Assembly: GCA_900660155.1 (NCBI GenBank)
Contig: CABFPE010000512.1
Location: 105,059-169,058, forward strand
Source: Hofstenia miamia
Taxonomy: Eukaryota > Xenacoelomorpha > Acoela > Hofsteniidae
Direction: 5' to 3'
DNA: 64,000 nt
The notes beneath the pieces are model-generated. The model had not been told where the DNA came from. It did no database searches and saw nothing but the letters and a program-made list of their open reading frames with translations. Position numbers and translations under genes: made by a program. Positions 59,191 through 64,000 of the stretch are shown here, in pieces (within the stretch, counting starts at the first letter, position 1; each line of letters starts with the position of its first letter).

Positions 59191-59814
59191 GGTGAAGGGG
59201 TTTTATCACAGGTTGAGACACTTTAACTGAAACTATACTTGATTGAATAAACAAATGATAGTCATGAAGTGTTAGAGATGGCTAGCACAACAGGTGTAAC
59301 CTGTCCAGTTAAACAATTGATGAATTTTTATCTATTCAAGTCTATTCTATTTCAAGAAGGCATCATTTGAAAACTGATGACCAGAATAAGATCACACATA
59401 CATTCAATTAGTGTGGAGACTTCAAACCATATAGCCCTGTCATGCTATGATAACAAGTGCAATCTTGTTAATAGCATAGAAACACTGCCATATGGACATA
59501 AAGGTAATTTAATATTTGTGCATGTTTATAATGTTAAAATTTTTGTTTAGATATCAAAAAGATTAATTTGCAATCCAGCAGTTCTACACTAATTGATGAT
59601 GGGGTAAAACGCCTCTGCCTTGGTATATGGAAGTATATATTGTGCATGTTATTAAATAATGTTTAGATTCTGATATCTAGTAATTTCGATTTCATTCTCC
59701 ACCTCCATCCTGTACTCACTCTAAGTCCTTGTATATGGTAATTATGAAATTTTTGCTTAGTTTATTAACATTTGTGTTTAGATATTATTCCCCATGCATT
59801 TTGTTATATCCTTT

Positions 59815-59937
59815 TACACATGATTTTTATCAACATTATTATAAAAATAATTTTTTGTTTAGAAATCCTCTGTTAGAATAATTTGCTGATGCTTGTCAAC
59901 TGAAGAAGAAGAAAACTGGCTCCCTCTCAATGCTCCC
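59815..59937 (+). repeat. Direct repeat flanking the polymerase, right copy
   Basis: Partner of 42716-42842; differs at only a few positions. Confidence 0.9.
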
Positions 59938-59944
59938 TGTGTGC

Positions 59945-60740
59945 ACATTTTACTTTTGTAAAGAAGGTATAATCTAATTGAAATATTGTTTATTTATACA
60001 CATATTTAGTTTCCACACAATATGTAATTATCCTGCACTGAAAATCCAATCTCTCCATTGCTCCCCATGTTTAATTTATTTTACAAAAATGGTATAATCT
60101 AATTAATTTACTGATTATTTATATAAATTTTAGTTTCCACACAAGACAGTGTAATTACCCTCCACTGATTGTTTTGCTCAACAACTGAAAAAAAGTGATT
60201 CTCTCCAATGCTCCATATGTCTAATTTATTTTGCAAAAGATGGTATAATTTAATTAATCTATTGTTTATTTGCATATGATTTAGTTTTAAAACACAAGAT
60301 GATATAGTTATTCTCTGCTGAAAAAACCCATCTCTTGATGCTCAATATTCTCTGATTAAAATGCTTCCCACACAATGCATCATGTATTTGTATTTTTATC
60401 TCACAAAACAGTATAAACTACTTAATTGATTATCATTTACATGTGTGCTTAGCTTCTACAATAATGCAAAATGATATATTCTCCACAAATTCGAAAAAAT
60501 GTCTCCTCACTATTGATGAATCTCATACAATAAAACAGTATAATAGAAATCAATTATATTTTGTTTATGGTTTATTTAGATCCCCATATGTTCAATAGAA
60601 GTTTTCCATCATCAACTGATAAAAGAATACCTCTTTACCATTGACGAATCTTGTACAATAAATACAGTAAAAGAAATTATTTATATATATTTTGCTATGG
60701 ATTATTTAGTTTTGCCAACTATACAAATTCACCATCAATG
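59945..60740. repeat. Degenerate tandem array, about 120-bp unit, six or so units
   Basis: Units share AAGNTGGTATAATNTAATTNA, ATTGTTTATTTG-like and TAGTTTCCACACAA followed by TCTCC-AT-GCTC. Divergence rises to the right. No coding capacity. Confidence 0.75.
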
Positions 60741-61129
60741 TTGATTTGGTTGAAAATATTTAGTCTGTTGTTGTTCTACTAGAAGAAGAAGAAAAAAAGT
60801 GCTGTTTCCGTCATAAAACAATTTCCTTTCATTACTCACTTGATATTAGGTGATAAAATTTATTGTGATATTTGATTTTCAATTTTATTTAGTTTCAAAG
60901 CACAGTCTCTATGTATTTGCAAAGAAATTAAAGCAAGGTGTTAGCAGATAACCAGCATGTGCACTGTCCCTCTCAATTCCACAATGTAAACCCAATTACC
61001 AGATCTCAACATAAAAATGTGTGATGGGAAAACAGACATTGAATTACAATCTACACTGATGTTAATCATGGAAAGCAGTTAAAAACATACATGGGACATA
61101 TTACCCTTTATTTGTTAATATCAATTTCT

Positions 61130-61490
61130 CTGGCTTACAATAATACATAAAAAGTGTTTTAATTCAATATTTAATGTCTTAAAACAGTGTGTCTAAAAAA
61201 TTTTGACTTAGATTATTATTTGCATATGCATGATGGAATGGAAGATACATGGCAAATAATGACAAATACCCATCTAGCAGATGGTGAAACATTTGGAGAA
61301 CAGATGAACTAAAACATAGACAAATTTACTAGTGTAATTTACCATCATTATATCACTTAAATATCTAGTTTTTTATTTCAGAAAAATGACAAATTCATTT
61401 TTAACACATATACTAGACAATGCATTTTTTTACTAATGTCTATAAAATTCTAAACGTTTTATTATTATTATCAAATCTCTTTTTGTTTAA
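61130..61490. repeat. Direct repeat in the right Polinton terminal region, copy 1
   Basis: Matches 63040-63420 in the same orientation: TAGTGTAATTTACCATCATT, CACTAGACAATGCATTTTT-type and TACTAATGTCTATAAA blocks. Confidence 0.8.
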
Positions 61491-61689
61491 TCTTATGTTT
61501 AGTATTTTCAATTTGTATCATTGAAATGGGTTAATATAGTTTGCTTGCTTAGAAATTAAGTGCTGTTTTTGTAAATGAAATATTGCTTTGAAAATGAAAT
61601 GTATTTTTTTTGAAAGTTTGCAAAAATGAGTTAAACAGTGTGCATGTAAGCAATCAAAATTATGGATAGGAAGAGTATTACAGAGTAAT

Positions 61690-62250
61690 TTGAAAATGCA
61701 TTGTAGCCTTCTACATGTAATGTTTTCTGAATTAAAAATTGAAAACTATAAACAGTTGAAAACATTAGGAATTTTTATGGATAATTCAGCCAGCAATGCT
61801 TAGTCACAATGTGGTGTAAAACTCAGTGTATGCAAACATGTGTAAACATGTATAACATGTGATAAAGCCATGTATATTAACAAACAACATTAGCAATGTA
61901 AATTAGTCACTATATCAAAACATGCAATTGCAAACTAATTTGTCCCCATGACATATATATGAATCATTGTAAACTAAATTGGCCCCAACATGTAAATGAA
62001 CCACTAATTAAAATTGAAAAATCCATTAGTTATAATCTTAGAAAATGTCAAAAACCTATTAGTGATAATGTCAAAAATCCAATAGTGGTACTGTCAAGTA
62101 TGTGAGTCACTAATTAACATTTGCAAACACTCCCTCAATGTCAGTGAATCAGCAGATGACAAAAGGTCAGTTTATGACTTCAAGTCTGTTCTATATATAA
62201 TACTCACATGGCTCCATAATACTGAGTTTGTTCATGAGAGCTTGTTTTGT
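61690..62250. repeat. Arm of inverted repeat with 37600-38300
   Basis: Reverse complement of the internal terminal-type repeat, with long nearly unchanged stretches (e.g. TAAACTAAATTGGCCCCAAC). Confidence 0.85.
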
Positions 62251-62279
62251 TTTTAAAACTAAAGCTTCCAAAACATTTA

Positions 62280-62510
62280 TATTACAGTCAACCTAAAATG
62301 AAAATTTTTTAATTAAACAAATCAGAATGGAATTTGTATAAATCATTATAAATCAGTGGATGGTATGTTCTGAGCTAAATTTATAAATAAATAATCATAA
62401 GGTTTGCTAATAGCTTTTTCTTATATACAACCCTGAATTCTTACATAATTCCCATCCATCCAGTGTTATATATTACACATACTACAATTATTTTTATCAT
62501 ATGCTCTACT
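62280..62510 (-). pseudogene. Second Polinton ATPase tail remnant
   Basis: Short blocks resemble the ATPase tail pieces at 36330-36400 and 29800-29945 (MGIM and the PY-YL-IN-type segment) and lie next to a match for 36935-36960. Heavily decayed. It supports a second Polinton copy. Confidence 0.4.
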
Positions 62511-62850
62511 TTTATATTTTTATTTCACTTTCTCAAGTGTTTTATTACCCATGTTTGTAATTATTAATCTATTAGTATTCTTATTTGCAGATGATTATTT
62601 CATACCAGTGCTTATTGCATTAAGGAGCTGTTAATTTTAGCAGATAGAAATCAAAAGAAATGTATTCTCCTTGAGAATTGTTGAGTCTGCCATCACGCAG
62701 TAGAGAGAGAATTTTTTTTAGTGTGTGGGGAATCGAGGTGATACTTTGCATAGCATTTTTCATTTATAAAAGATCCATTTGTGACTAATCAACTCCCTGG
62801 CTAAAAGCTACTTAAACAGCAAAGAAAACTGGGCTAAATGAAGACTTAGT

Positions 62851-62851
<1 letters not shown>

Positions 62852-62890
<39 letters not shown>
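62852..62890. repeat. (AG)n microsatellite
   Basis: Uninterrupted AG run of about 40 bp. Confidence 0.95.
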
Positions 62891-62893
<3 letters not shown>

Positions 62894-63039
62894 TGATGCA
62901 CAGCATTAATTAGAGAACATCTTTCATGGAACATATTAGTTTTCTTTCATTAATATCAAAATCTCATGTCTTGCAAAAATTAATTTGTTAGTGATAAAAC
63001 AATGGTGGAATGTTATAAATTTTTACTATAATAATAATA

Positions 63040-63420
63040 ATTTCCAATATATTAAAACAGAGTGTCTAAATCTCTACTTAAATTAATCCTTGAACATGCA
63101 ATTGGGTGGTGGATATGCAATGAATGAAGAATACACATCTACCAGATGATGGTGGTGTTGATGAAGACCAGATGAACTAAAAAAATAGACAACATTTGCT
63201 AGTGTAATTTACCATCATTATAAGTGAAATATGTTGAATATATTACATTTTTTGTCTCATTTTAAAATGTGGATTTTACCACACTATGTTAAATTAATAG
63301 TTTTCTGATTCAGAAAAGGAGGAAATTGTTTTATCACATGCACTAGACAATGCATTTTTTACTAATGTCTATAAATTCTAAACATTTTATAATCAAAAAT
63401 CTCTTTTTTGTTTAATTTCA
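63040..63420. repeat. Direct repeat in the right Polinton terminal region, copy 2
   Basis: Partner of 61130-61490, about 1.9 kb to the right. Confidence 0.8.
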
Positions 63421-63466
63421 ATGCTTAATTGTTCAATATTTTTCCAATTTTAGGAATCAAAATTCC

Positions 63467-64000
63467 GTTTTTATACATAAACCATGTTTACTATTTCAAA
63501 AAAAACTATTTTTGATTTTAATGTGTAAGTCTATATTTCATGTGTTTGTAATCCTAACTTGCTTTTATGCATAACCCGTGTTCACTTTTCCCATTACATG
63601 AAATATTTTTGTAGTAAGATTTTCCTTGACAATAGATGGCACTTTAAAAAGTGATTTATTAGCTATCTTCATACATTGATAAAATTTATTCTTGGCTTTA
63701 ATGGGCAAGCAATATCATATAATGTTCCAGAACTTTTGGATTGCTGAAATTCTAAAGCTACTTATTCTATATAACTACTCAAATAAAAAAAAATTCAAAA
63801 ATTAATTGAGCAAAATTGCATTGAATTCACCCTTGAAGTCAAAGTAAATTCCATTAAAATATTGAATTTCATAGCACAGACATGCAAGAAGAAAAGGTAT
63901 TAATTCATAACTCTCAGAATCTGATAGGCTGATATCTAAAGTCTATATTTATTCTTAAACAGCTTTGATTTCATGTTTATTTGATTGAGCAAATTGTCCA
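63467..64000. repeat. Polinton segment: inverse of 24500-24615, then repeat of 30265-30690
   Basis: 63467-63590 is inverted relative to 24500-24615, while 63594-64000 is direct relative to 30265-30690. The two matches have different polarity and abut here, so this is a rearranged Polinton copy. It runs off the window. Confidence 0.8.

Larger units (their letters stand above)
20090..64000. mobile_element. Polinton (Maverick) complex, fossil, at least two copies
   Basis: Region defined by remnants of the Polinton gene set: integrase, adenovirus-type protease, major and minor capsid proteins, packaging ATPase and protein-primed DNA polymerase B, flanked by long AT-rich repeats. Outer limits are not resolved: no 6-bp target duplication was found, and the right side runs off the window. 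Repeat matches of both orientations (20.35 with 37.25 kb direct; 24.5 with 63.5 kb inverted; 37.6-38.3 with 61.7-62.3 kb inverted) require more than one copy or rearrangement. The coding remnants carry many breaks. Other elements are inserted in it. Confidence 0.75.

Noticed and set aside
1-64000. CRISPR arrays, rRNA or tRNA genes, bacterial-type operons
   Set aside because: No spaced repeat arrays of the right size, no tRNA-like cloverleaf and no rRNA sequence noticed. The window is plainly eukaryotic.

Overview
The window is an AT-rich, intron-containing, transposon-dense stretch of an invertebrate genome. One disrupted CYP2-clan cytochrome P450 exon is the only host gene I recognise. The mix of Penelope-like elements with hammerhead motifs, Polintons, Ty3/Gypsy elements, hAT and Harbinger-like DNA transposons and a CR1/L2-like LINE fits an arthropod, perhaps a chelicerate, but the sequence alone does not settle the taxon. 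There are two long assembly gaps (31100-31860 and 47496-48395), five single-N joins, and a 19-bp exact match to the Tn5/Nextera mosaic end at 56080-56098, so some structures are assembly products.

Layout. 1-2.8 kb: P450 exon on the minus strand. 2.77-4.0 kb: decayed hAT element with a degenerate 8-bp target duplication. 5.3-7.5 kb: two Penelope-like copies on the minus strand (reverse transcriptase plus GIY-YIG nuclease), with hammerhead-ribozyme-like motifs in a 66-bp inverted repeat. 8.05-12.37 kb: an internally deleted Ty3/Gypsy element (plus strand) with a TCAG target duplication, carrying a 543-bp Harbinger-like MITE inside gag. 12.5-14.45 kb: decayed LINE on the minus strand. 17.0-17.6 kb: two exon-like segments of unknown genes. 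18.2-20 kb: nothing recognisable.

From about 20 kb to the right edge lies a Polinton (Maverick) complex, treated here as a fossil. Minus-strand remnants of protease, double-jelly-roll major capsid, minor capsid, integrase, small conserved proteins and packaging ATPase lie at 24.8-30.4 and 36.3-36.8 kb. A plus-strand protein-primed DNA polymerase B lies at 42.9-45.6 and 58.75-59.2 kb. Long terminal-type repeats lie at 20-24.6, 37.2-38.3 and 61-64 kb. Direct and inverted repeat matches among these, and a second set of ATPase-like remnants at 62.3-64 kb, show that at least two Polinton copies contribute.

The Polinton has been invaded repeatedly. Between its ATPase pieces sit a ~182-bp satellite, repeat family C, a hAT MITE, a LINE-like RT fragment and a gap. 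Its polymerase gene is split by a 13.2-kb Ty3/Gypsy element (45569-58751, minus strand, 4-bp TTAT duplication) that carries a long extra coding region after integrase. That region is itself interrupted by a second LTR insertion (47130-48799, ATAT duplication). The order of events reads directly from the nesting: Polinton, then Gypsy, then LTR insertion.
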